A stretch of 64,000 nt of DNA from Oscillatoriaceae cyanobacterium M7585_C2015_266. GTDB lineage: Bacteria > Cyanobacteriota > Cyanobacteriia > Cyanobacteriales > Oscillatoriaceae. The DNA lies in assembly GCA_015295835.1 (NCBI GenBank), contig DVEG01000005.1, positions 124,001 through 188,000 on the forward strand, in the 5' to 3' direction. The notes under the pieces were generated by a model, which was not told the DNA's origin, made no database searches, and saw nothing but the letters and a program-made list of their open reading frames with translations. Shown in pieces: positions 34,956 to 42,466 of this stretch; the first letter of the stretch is position 1; every line of letters begins with the position of its first letter. The position numbers were made by a program, and so were the translations under genes.

Positions 34956-36149
34956 CTACTTAGGGCGTCGCCTGCGATTTCCCCGCCTTGCCATACGACG
35001 CTCTGCCAGAGACAGCACCACAGCGCCGCTACTTTCCCGTGCCACCCGTATCAACAACGCTGCTATCAGCAAACTCGAAATCATCGAACTGCCCCCATAA
35101 CTAAACAACGGCAGTGGCAAACCCGTTGTCGGCAGAGCTCCCGTCGCCACGCCAATATTTAATAGCGATTGCCCAACCATCAAAACCATAGCCCCGATTG
35201 CCACTAATTGGTGAAAAATATTTTGCGCCCTTATTGCTACGCGCAGGGCGACTGTGCCGTAAGCACCGATAAGCCCCAGCAGTAGCAAGCAGCCGATTAA
35301 GCCAAACTCCTCTGCATACACCGAAAAAATAAAGTCGCTGTACTGAATTGGCAAATAAGCTAATTTTTGCTGAGACAACCCAAAACCCGTTCCCCAAAAA
35401 CCGCCGGAACCAACTGCCATCAAACTTTGGCTGAGTTGGTAACCATCTCCCATCGGATCAGCCCATGGATTTAAAAATGACATAATCCGCCGTCGCTGAT
35501 ATTCTCGGAAACTGACGCTTAACGTTGCCAACAGCATTCCCCCTAGTGCCGTTCCTGCTAGTTGAGAGAAAGGCAAACCAGCGGCTAGCGCTATTAACCA
35601 CAGCGTTATACCGCACAGGGAAGTTGTACTCAGGTTCGGCTGCATTAAAATTCCCAGCAGCACCAGAGCGAAAATCCCCAACCAAGTCAAGCGAACTCGC
35701 CAAGTCAAGTGATTCCACTGCCCAAAGATGCGGGCACTCTGTAGCACGAGAAAGGGTTTGATAAATTCTGAGGGCTGAAAAGGTATTGGCCCTAGGGACA
35801 GCCAGCGAGTTGCTCCATAAGCTGTGGTTCCCAACCCAGGCACGAATGTGAGAAAGATTAACCCCAGCATTAGCACTGTCAACCAACTTGCCATCCCTAA
35901 AATGTAGCGCAGGGGGGAGTGAACTACGATGTTGAAGAGTACTAAGCCGACGGCAACAGCTACCAGTTGTCGTTTGAAGTAGAATAGCCCGTCGCCGTGA
36001 GCGGCAAGCCCCCTGGGATATGATGAGGAGTAAAGTGCTATCAATCCCAGAAATAGCCACAGGAAGGTTAACCAACGCAATAGTCGGGCTTCCTTTGCCC
36101 ATTCTTCTACTGAGGGATCAAAAACGGGTATTAGCTGGCGGAGATTCAC
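34956..36149 (-). CDS. ftsW: FtsW/RodA-type lipid II polymerase
   Basis: SEDS glycosyltransferase that polymerises peptidoglycan at the septum. 397 residues with about ten membrane spans. SEDS blocks are LSLGPIPFQPSEFIKPFLVL, NPWADPMGDGYQLSQSLMAVGSGG and TGLPLPLFSYGGSSMI. The N-terminal start (MNLRQLIPVFDPSVEEWAKEARLLRWL) and this genomic setting suit cyanobacterial FtsW better than RodA. The C-terminus is arginine-rich (RRMARRGNRRRRPK). Confidence 0.88.
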   Translation of the reverse strand: MNLRQLIPVFDPSVEEWAKEARLLRWLTFLWLFLGLIALYSSSYPRGLAAHGDGLFYFKRQLVAVAVGLVLFNIVVHSPLRYILGMASWLTVLMLGLIFLTFVPGLGTTAYGATRWLSLGPIPFQPSEFIKPFLVLQSARIFGQWNHLTWRVRLTWLGIFALVLLGILMQPNLSTTSLCGITLWLIALAAGLPFSQLAGTALGGMLLATLSVSFREYQRRRIMSFLNPWADPMGDGYQLSQSLMAVGSGGFWGTGFGLSQQKLAYLPIQYSDFIFSVYAEEFGLIGCLLLLGLIGAYGTVALRVAIRAQNIFHQLVAIGAMVLMVGQSLLNIGVATGALPTTGLPLPLFSYGGSSMISSLLIAALLIRVARESSGAVVLSLAERRMARRGNRRRRPK

Positions 36150-36475
36150 GGTTTCTATACTATTTTGCTGTGAATTTGCATGAGAGGGCGAATTGCTTCC
36201 CCTGCTTAATAAGGGCTTTTTTCAGGAGAAGTGCCCTGGCACCCGGTGATATTGATTTTAGATTTACATAGAGGTTTTCATTCTTTGTGAGGTATAAAAA
36301 AACCCAGTTTTTTGAAAAAAACCGGGTTTCTACATGGTAATATAATTTTTGGAAAAACCGATTTTGTGGTTGCGATCGCCTACTCAATTAAAATTTTTCC
36401 TATTTTTTTGCTTTTAAAAATACTAGAGACGCTTTCTTTTGCGTCTCTAATATCTAGGTTATTATTACTAACAAA
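36150..36475. other. Gap between apcC and ftsW
   Basis: No gene. It holds the apcC terminator and a second inverted repeat (AAACCCAG...CCGGGTTT, about 36301-36331) with A/T runs, resembling common dispersed hairpins. Confidence 0.5.
36425..36448 (-). terminator. Terminator of the apcABC operon
   Basis: AGAGACGC and GCGTCTCT form a perfect 8-base stem with an 8-base loop 27 bases after apcC. On the minus strand AGTATTTTTAAAAG follows. Confidence 0.75.
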
Positions 36476-36679
36476 TTACAGCAAGCCCGTGTTAGTTCCT
36501 GGCTTGCCGGCGGCGAGTTCAACTTTGACAATTTTTCCACCCATTTTCATAATCCGCTGTTGTTCGCGGAACCAATTATCATAAGGCACCAATTTTGTAA
36601 AATAGGTGTTTTGCAATTCCCGCTGGGTGCGGATGCGAGTCTGGCTGGGAACGCAGGCGGTAATTTTAAACATGCGCAT
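36476..36679 (-). CDS. apcC: Phycobilisome small core linker LC
   Basis: 67-residue linker that caps allophycocyanin trimers in the core. MRMFKITACVPSQTRIR and the C-terminal GGKIVKVELAAGKPGTN are diagnostic. The ATG at 36679 follows AAGGAG at good spacing. The frame is open upstream to 36745 but the added 22 residues do not belong to ApcC. It lies 405 bases after apcB. Confidence 0.95.
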   Translation of the reverse strand: MRMFKITACVPSQTRIRTQRELQNTYFTKLVPYDNWFREQQRIMKMGGKIVKVELAAGKPGTNTGLL

Positions 36680-37009
36680 GGTGGTTTTTCTCCTTAATGG
36701 GTGGGGAAAATTTGGGTTTTGAATTTCAATATCTAAACTCTCCAAACACGCGACGCTTTCTTTTTATCGCTGCCGCGGATTCTGATTTCTGATCATGTAG
36801 CCTTGGCAACAGATGCCACAAAACTATTTAATTTTACAATATTGCGGCTCCCGCTTTCTTTCTTTTACTAGCGAGAAATTCTTGCCTGAATTTGAATTGA
36901 AGGTCGGGAATCAAAAGTCAATGTTAGACCGTTAAAACTCATCGACTGCCTTCAACAAGCCTTTTTCGGGCTAGCACTCACTCTTGACTTCCCAGACCTA
37001 ACAAATTAG

Positions 37010-37080
37010 GATTTTTGATTTTAGATTTTGGATTTTTGATTTCCGGGAAATCTCAAATCGCCAATCTCAAATCTTAAATC
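37010..37080 (-). repeat. Heptamer array and long hairpin after apcB
   Basis: GATTTTT, GATTTTA, GATTTTG, GATTTTT and GATTTCC follow each other in heptamer phase (37010-37044). They face CAAATCG, CCAATCT, CAAATCT and TAAATCC (about 37054-37080) in the opposite sense, so the minus-strand transcript can form a long imperfect hairpin starting a few bases after the apcB stop. Confidence 0.75.
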
Positions 37081-37084
37081 CGTC

Positions 37085-37570
37085 TTAGCTCAAACCAGAG
37101 CAGATGTAGTCGAAGTAGACGCCCATTTCCTTACCCGCTTCGGGACCTACTAAACTAGCGGTGACTTCTTTCATCGCTTGGATAGCTTGCACCGTTGCGC
37201 CGATGGGTACGCCCAGGGAGTTATAAGTTTCCTTCAAGCCGTTGAGTACCCGCTCATCGAGTATAGAAGGATCGCCTGCCAGCATAGCGTAGGTAGCATA
37301 GCGGAGGTAGTAATCCAAGTCGCGGATACAAGCGGCATAGCGACGGGTGGTATACATGTTACCACCGGGACGAGTGATATCCGAGTACAGCAGAGACTTA
37401 GCAACTGCTTCCTTTACGATGGTAGCGGCATTAGCGCTGATAGTAGTAGCGGCGCGAACGCGCAGTTCGCCGGTGGCGAAATAGGCTTTCAGCTTTTCGA
37501 GAGCAGCGTTATCCAGGTATTTGCCTTGGACGTCAGAGGCGTTGATAACAGCAGTAATTGCGTCTTGCAT
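37085..37570 (-). CDS. apcB: Allophycocyanin beta subunit
   Basis: 161-residue phycobiliprotein of the phycobilisome core. The bilin cysteine is C81 ([12 protein letters not shown]), and the asparagine that is N-methylated in this family is present at N71 (PGGNMY). It is translated after apcA, with a 62-base gap, and precedes apcC. Confidence 0.98.
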   Translation of the reverse strand: MQDAITAVINASDVQGKYLDNAALEKLKAYFATGELRVRAATTISANAATIVKEAVAKSLLYSDITRPGGNMYTTRRYAACIRDLDYYLRYATYAMLAGDPSILDERVLNGLKETYNSLGVPIGATVQAIQAMKEVTASLVGPEAGKEMGVYFDYICSGLS

Positions 37571-37632
37571 TGTTTCTGATTCCTTTTTGTCGTCGTGCGT
37601 GCGTTTGTTCTAATCCGACAGCAGGGTTTCCC

Positions 37633-38118
37633 CTATGCCATCGCACCAATCACGTAGTCGAAGTAAGAAGATGCTTCAGCTGCATCTTCGCCAGACAGCA
37701 AGGAAAGAGCTGCATTCTTCATTGCGCGAATTCCTTCGGCAACGGCGTCAATGGGGGTGCCCAGAGACTTGTACATTTCGCGAACCCCGACGATACCGAT
37801 TTCCTCGATGGGGGTGACGTCACCTGCAACGATTCCGTAGGTAATCAATCGCAGGTAGTAGTCCAAGTCGCGCAGGCAGGTGGCGGTCATTTCTTCGCCG
37901 TAGGCGTTGCCGCCGGGAGATACAACGTCAGGGCGCTTTTGGAACAGTTGTTCGCCAGCTTGCTTGACGATACGCTCGCGGGATTCGGTCAGGATTTGGG
38001 CTATGCGGACGCGACGTTCCCCTGTGGCGACGAAGCTTTTGATCCGATCTAGTTCGCCAGGGCTGAGGTAACGAGCTTCTGCATCTGCATTCACGATCGA
38101 TTTCGTGACGATACTCAT
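37633..38118 (-). CDS. apcA: Allophycocyanin alpha subunit
   Basis: 161-residue core phycobiliprotein, first gene of apcABC. The bilin cysteine is C81 ([13 protein letters not shown]). GGAGG stands before the ATG at 38118. The long leader upstream has no gene and probably contains the operon promoter. Confidence 0.98.
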   Translation of the reverse strand: MSIVTKSIVNADAEARYLSPGELDRIKSFVATGERRVRIAQILTESRERIVKQAGEQLFQKRPDVVSPGGNAYGEEMTATCLRDLDYYLRLITYGIVAGDVTPIEEIGIVGVREMYKSLGTPIDAVAEGIRAMKNAALSLLSGEDAAEASSYFDYVIGAMA

Positions 38119-38780
38119 TAATGATTTCCTCCGTATTTAGAGTTTGTCTGGCTTTTGCCAGTGAGTAACCTGGTTCGGGCGATTTTGCTGTGCTTTCCGC
38201 TTGTCGGTTAAGGATAACTTTTACCAGAAAGCCTAGTCATTTTCAATCTTTTGTTTGATTGCAATTGTTTGGCTTGCTGGTTTTGGCCTCGTCCTCGCCT
38301 GAAAGCGGGCCTCAGCTTCACCTTTTATCCAGTTAGTCTTGCGAAGTCTTTCGGCTTTCTCTAGGGTGTCTTCCCTTTCGACTTCCGTTAGCTTTCGCAA
38401 ATACGGATATTTTGCCGCATCATGTTTGCAATCTAGATCGTTACTTAATATTTTTTAATAATTTTCCTCATTTTTTCAGCCGTGGCCCAGCATGGCCAGG
38501 TGGCAGCAAGGCCTTTAAACTATATTTGCAATTTTTGATTAAAAATTTTTATTGAAATAAATAAAGATAGATGCAGCGCCACAACCAGCCCAGGCAAAAT
38601 CAACAAGACTTGCGCCGGCTGGATGGCAGCCGCACAACCTAAAATTGTAAAACCTGGCACAAGTGCCCGTATATAATTCAGAAACTTTTGCGCTCGCAAA
38701 AGCTGCAAACGCACTCGCCCTCAACATGCCAGAATGCAAGTCAAGGAGCGGTTCAAAAATTGCAATATTAATCTAACTAA
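38119..38780. other. apcA leader and a possible small membrane protein
   Basis: This gap contains the apcABC promoter and leader. A minus-strand frame at 38520-38714 (GTG start, 64 codons) encodes two hydrophobic stretches, LVPGFTILGCAAAIQ and VLLILPGLVVALHLSLFI, and could be a small membrane protein. It has no recognised family and only a weak GAGG upstream, so I leave it uncalled. Confidence 0.35.
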
Positions 38781-39239
38781 CTAATTATTAAAATCAGAAA
38801 TTCTATAATTTAACCATGTTTCAGTTACAATTTTATGAGCAGTTTCTTCTGAAAGCCCCATAGCTTGAGCGAGTTCATCCAGATAATTCGATTCTTTTTT
38901 TGAGACTTTGCCGTCAGCGATCGCAAATGCCACAGCAACCCCATACGCTTCTTCCAACATATCCTTGGGCAGAGCACTAATAGCCGCATTAAACAGTGCC
39001 GCCGTTCCTTGCTCATCCCAAATCTTATCTATTTTCTCAGAAATTTTCTGGAAATCTTTTTCCGAAAACCCTTTCATTGCGCCGCTTGCTATCAGACGCC
39101 GCAACAGTTCATCTTCTTTTGCAGCTCTTTTTCCATCTGCATAGACTACTATTAAAGTTATTGCAAACAAAGCTTCTAGGGGCGTTAGTTTCTCTGCATA
39201 TTTTGCATAAGTCTTAAAAATGTGGTCAAACTTGCTCAT
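38781..39239 (-). CDS. TerB-like protein
   Basis: 152 residues, helical, with the TerB/DjlA fold: acidic helix pairs in VVYADGKRAAKEDELL and IADGKVSKKESNYLDELA, each carrying the Asp/Glu pattern seen in TerB metal sites. TerB proteins are linked to tellurite resistance and membrane stress, but stand-alone copies like this are of unknown role. There is no ter gene cluster around it. Confidence 0.75.
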   Translation of the reverse strand: MSKFDHIFKTYAKYAEKLTPLEALFAITLIVVYADGKRAAKEDELLRRLIASGAMKGFSEKDFQKISEKIDKIWDEQGTAALFNAAISALPKDMLEEAYGVAVAFAIADGKVSKKESNYLDELAQAMGLSEETAHKIVTETWLNYRISDFNN

Positions 39240-39328
39240 AGTTTTAATCTCTAGTGGATAATGTAACTATCCTACCAGAAGACTCAACTATGTAAATTTC
39301 ATTACTTTAGTCATCACTAAAATATATA

Positions 39329-39940
39329 CTAAATCTCACATGGTAAGCTGGGTAATTTAGCAATAGTTTCTTGACAAGAATCAGGGAGAAAATGTTTATC
39401 GATGATAGTAGATATTTCGGAAGCGTCTACTCGGCTATAGCGCGCTTTTTCGGGCATGATAATAACAATCGGTCCTTCTTTACACTGTTTAAGGCAACCG
39501 GTTACTTTAATAGTAACTTGTTCTTGTAAACAGCGAGCGCGCAAATTTTTCTGCAAGGCTGCATAGACTTGCGCTCCCCCCCGCTTACAGCAATCCGAAT
39601 TTTGACAGACTAATATAGTAGCCTTAATTTTAGCAATTTCTAAAGATGCTGGGGCGGGGGTTGGAAGAAAGGTACTGCTTGCCATTGCTTGCAGATTGTA
39701 AGCTTTCAGTTTGACTTGGCCGCTTTTCTTAACCTTTTTTTCACCTTCCACCCGCACCCAGGTTCCGGGCATTAAGGAGCGATCAATTGTAACCCGCAGC
39801 GGTTTGGAAATTTTGAGGCAACTTTCCCCTTCTTCAGTTGCCACCTGGACATATTTAAGTTTATAGCCATTTTCAAAAACAAAACCGAGGAATTTTCCCT
39901 CAAGGATGAATTGTGAAATTTGCTTATCAGAGTGACTCAT
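39329..39940 (-). CDS. Thioredoxin-like [2Fe-2S] ferredoxin domain protein
   Basis: 203 residues. The N-terminal part (about 5-100) is a beta-rich OB-like domain (GTWVRVEGEKKVKKSGQVKLKAY). The C-terminal part (about 107-190) is a thioredoxin-fold [2Fe-2S] ferredoxin with cysteines in CQNSDC and GCLKQCKEGP. Such proteins occur across cyanobacteria as probable electron carriers; the partner is unknown. ATG start. Confidence 0.8.
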   Translation of the reverse strand: MSHSDKQISQFILEGKFLGFVFENGYKLKYVQVATEEGESCLKISKPLRVTIDRSLMPGTWVRVEGEKKVKKSGQVKLKAYNLQAMASSTFLPTPAPASLEIAKIKATILVCQNSDCCKRGGAQVYAALQKNLRARCLQEQVTIKVTGCLKQCKEGPIVIIMPEKARYSRVDASEISTIIDKHFLPDSCQETIAKLPSLPCEI

Positions 39941-40032
39941 TTTAATTACTTGCAGTTATTCACGATTATTAGCATTTGTTTGAATAGCGCTCGCCTAGCT
40001 AGGGGTTGCCGCAGCAATCCCCATAGTGCCGA

Positions 40033-40287
40033 TTAGCTTGCCAGCCAGCAGCGCTCTAACCACTGCACTAACTCTTGCCGAGAAGCGGTTAATTGCCCGA
40101 GAACACTCTGAAGCTGCACAGCAGTGATGGCTGTATTAATCACTACTCGTAATGGCTCGTCAGTGGCACACCAACAAGGGATATCAAGTTCTTGCAGCCG
40201 TCGGTACACTTGCCAGCGATCTAACCAATTAATCTCAACAATTTCACCGAATTTTGCCGCTTGCTCTGATTGGTTCATTCCTTCCAC
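40033..40287 (-). CDS. Small conserved cyanobacterial protein
   Basis: 84 residues with the block FGEIVEINWLDRWQVYRRLQELDIPC, and a C-terminus ending in TASRQELVQWLERCW, that I recognise from small conserved cyanobacterial hypotheticals. It is soluble with three cysteines. The start could be the GTG at 40287 or the ATG at 40278; GGAAGGA lies directly against the ATG, so neither is well placed. Confidence 0.65.
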   Translation of the reverse strand: MEGMNQSEQAAKFGEIVEINWLDRWQVYRRLQELDIPCWCATDEPLRVVINTAITAVQLQSVLGQLTASRQELVQWLERCWLAS

Positions 40288-40465
40288 AGGTTAATAAATA
40301 ATAGATGAAATATATTTGCACTAATTTTTCCCCTTTGCCTGTCCCCTTTCCGGGATTTGTTCTGGGTTAAGCCTCTTAGGTCAGCATATAAAAAATGAAA
40401 AAAATTATCAATAGATTTAAAAAATTTTTTCCTTCCTGGTAATCAATGTCAACTAGCGCTGATTA

Positions 40466-40492
40466 TTGACACATAAGCCGGTCAAGTATGCT
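40466..40492 (+). promoter_or_regulatory. Candidate dps promoter
   Basis: TTGACA (40466-40471) and TATGCT (40487-40492) with a 15-base spacer, about 75 bases before dps. The spacer is a little short. An alternative is TTGGAA (40493) with TAGACT near 40517. Confidence 0.35.
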
Positions 40493-40567
40493 TGGAATCC
40501 CAGAAAGGGTAGTGCTAGACTAAGCTCATTAGCAAAAAGCACTGCTTAATGAGAGGAGAACACGAAC

Positions 40568-41104
40568 ATGGCCGAAACACAGAGTGCATTGCGCCCCTAT
40601 GGCCACATTTCTGAAAATGTGGTTTTGCTGGATAATTCCGTGACTGCGCCAATATGCGAAGGCATGAACGCTGTCTTAGCAAGTTTTCAGGCGCTTTACC
40701 TGCAATATCAAAAGCATCATTTTGTAGTCGAGGGGGCGGAATTCTATTCTTTGCACGAGTTCTTTCAAAAAAACTACGAAGAAATACAGGAACACGTCCA
40801 CGACGTGGGAGAGCGCCTGAATGGTTTGGGCGGCATCCCGGTAGCTAGTTTCACCAAATTAGCACAGCTGTGCTGCTTTACACCAGAACCGGATGGCGTC
40901 TATTCCTGTCGTCAGATGTTGGAACACGATTTGCAAGCGGAGCAGGCGCTTATTCAGTTGCTGCGGCGTCAAGCTGCTCAGGCGGAAAGTTTGGGCGATC
41001 GCGCCACTCGCTTCCTATATGAAAAAATCCTGCTGAAAACTGAGGAGCGCGCTTATCATATCGCTCACTTCCTTGCCTCTGATACCCTGGTGCTCAATCG
41101 TTAA
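40568..41104 (+). CDS. dps: Dps ferritin-like protein, His-type
   Basis: Mini-ferritin that oxidises iron with peroxide and stores it, protecting DNA. 178 residues; dodecamer-forming four-helix bundle. Ferroxidase residues are seen in [19 protein letters not shown] and [14 protein letters not shown]. Aligned with E. coli Dps, the aspartate of HLDTMAER is histidine here (HVHDVGER), which matches the His-type ferroxidase centre described for Nostoc Dps4. AGGAG stands before the ATG, and a strong terminator follows, so it is a single-gene unit. Confidence 0.9.
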   Translation: MAETQSALRPYGHISENVVLLDNSVTAPICEGMNAVLASFQALYLQYQKHHFVVEGAEFYSLHEFFQKNYEEIQEHVHDVGERLNGLGGIPVASFTKLAQLCCFTPEPDGVYSCRQMLEHDLQAEQALIQLLRRQAAQAESLGDRATRFLYEKILLKTEERAYHIAHFLASDTLVLNR

Positions 41105-41138
41105 CGTCGCGGCTTTTTTATATAGATAGCTCCTCCTT

Positions 41139-41180
41139 AGGCACGGAAAAGCTGCTATTGCTTTCTGTGCCTTTGTTTTT
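41139..41180 (+). terminator. Terminator of dps
   Basis: AGGCACGGAAAAGC pairs with GCTTTCTGTGCCT across a 7-base loop, followed by a T-rich run. Confidence 0.85.
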
Positions 41181-41493
41181 ATTGCTGTACTCTAATAACA
41201 TTATATATTTATTGCTATATTTTGTCAACTACTATTTACCGCCTTTCCAGCGATCGCCGCTCGTAAAATCTTACTATTTTAAATTTTTTTATTAAATTTT
41301 TGAAATATAAAAGCAAAATTTATATGGACATAATTGAGAAAAATTATCATTTAATATATAGTGAAAGGAAAGCAGCCTGGCAGTTGGCTAAATCCGGCTC
41401 AAGTATACCGAGGGTAAGGAGAATTCCATGCCGGGATGAAGTCATGAAGTTAATTAATTGTTATTGGAACGTTATAGAAAGGTTAACAATAAT
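41181..41493. other. AT-rich gap between dps and the Crp gene
   Basis: No gene is supported. A 68-codon plus-strand frame (41300-41506) has no recognisable family. Confidence 0.4.
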
Positions 41494-41616
41494 ATGTCTC
41501 CACTAAAACCAGCCAAGATTAGGGAAAATGCGGCTACCGTGACGCGAGGAAGAGACTACAAGCAAAAAAACAGTATTAACCGAGTAGTACGTAATATTTC
41601 AAACCTAATAGAATAG
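41494..41616 (+). CDS. Possible 40-residue leader ORF before the Crp gene
   Basis: ATG at 41494 with AAAGG upstream, ending 11 bases before the Crp-family start. The peptide is basic and includes TVTRGRDYKQKNSINRVVRN, which faintly resembles the start of a SWIM zinc-finger domain but lacks its cysteines. It may be a real small gene, a leader peptide, or a remnant. Confidence 0.3.
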   Translation: MSPLKPAKIRENAATVTRGRDYKQKNSINRVVRNISNLIE

Positions 41617-41627
41617 GAGCAATCTTC

Positions 41628-42212
41628 ATGAAAGTACTAGAAAATCGCAATTTTAAATTTCTATCTGCCTCTACTGTGGATGTAAAGAAATATACTTTCG
41701 GTAGCCGCGATTGGATTCCCGTACGTCAGGGTTTTTTGTGGAAAATCGAAAGAGGTGCTGTGCGAACTTTAACATGGAACCAACAAGGGACGCCAGTTAC
41801 TTTAGGATTATGGGGAGCTGGAGATGTGGTAGGAGCGCCCCTGACTAGAGTCGAGCCTTATAAAATTGAAAGCTTGACTCCAGTGGAACTCAATCTCGTA
41901 CCTTTCCAGCCCTGGGAAGAGCTGTTTTTTTCTCTGATTTCTTACGTGCAACAATCGGAAGAATTGATAAGGATTATTCGCAGCGATCGCGTTCCCATGC
42001 GCTTGCACCAGTTTTTAATTTGGCTAGCGGAGAAATTTGGCACTCCAGTAGAAATAGGGCGGCGGATTGATTTGCGGTTGACTCATCAAGATATTGCAGA
42101 ATTCATTGGTACGTCGCGGGTAACGGTGACGCGGCTGATCAAATTATTCGAGCGAGAAGGTGTGATTGTTAGAGCTAGGCGACATCTGATTTTGTTAGAT
42201 ACAATTATGTGA
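41628..42212 (+). CDS. Crp/Fnr family transcription regulator
   Basis: 194 residues. An N-terminal double-stranded beta-helix sensor domain (about 15-95) is shorter than in Crp and lacks the clear cAMP-binding cassette (RS...). The C-terminal winged helix (about 120-190) carries the recognition helix in HQDIAEFIGTSRVTVTRLIKLFE. It resembles cyanobacterial Crp-like activators and is probably not NtcA. ATG with AGGAG upstream; a strong terminator follows. Target genes cannot be told from the sequence; dps and the kinase gene are its neighbours. Confidence 0.85.
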   Translation: MKVLENRNFKFLSASTVDVKKYTFGSRDWIPVRQGFLWKIERGAVRTLTWNQQGTPVTLGLWGAGDVVGAPLTRVEPYKIESLTPVELNLVPFQPWEELFFSLISYVQQSEELIRIIRSDRVPMRLHQFLIWLAEKFGTPVEIGRRIDLRLTHQDIAEFIGTSRVTVTRLIKLFEREGVIVRARRHLILLDTIM

Positions 42213-42261
42213 CAGAGCACAAAAGTGTCATTTGTAAATGTTTATATCTAAGTTCTATTTT

Positions 42262-42297
42262 AATCAGAGGTATGTATTATTCCTCTGATTTTTTTTG
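42262..42297 (+). terminator. Terminator of the Crp-family gene
   Basis: AATCAGAGG (42262-42270) and CCTCTGATT (42282-42290) form a perfect 9-base stem, followed by eight T. Confidence 0.9.
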
Positions 42298-42466
42298 ATT
42301 TTAGCTTATATTTACGCTGCCTTGTTTTTTCATGATTGCTGGCAGTCAAAAGTTGACATAGAAAAAGGCTTCAAAATATAGGGGCAGCTAATTTGTGCCT
42401 AAAGCAACAACTATTGAGCGCAATTTTTTGCTACGATTAGAGCTTATATACTGATGACTTGCCAGT

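Noticed and set aside
38520-38714. 64-codon hydrophobic minus-strand frame
   Set aside because: Could be a small membrane protein, but the start signal is weak and an overlapping frame is equally open; not called as a gene.
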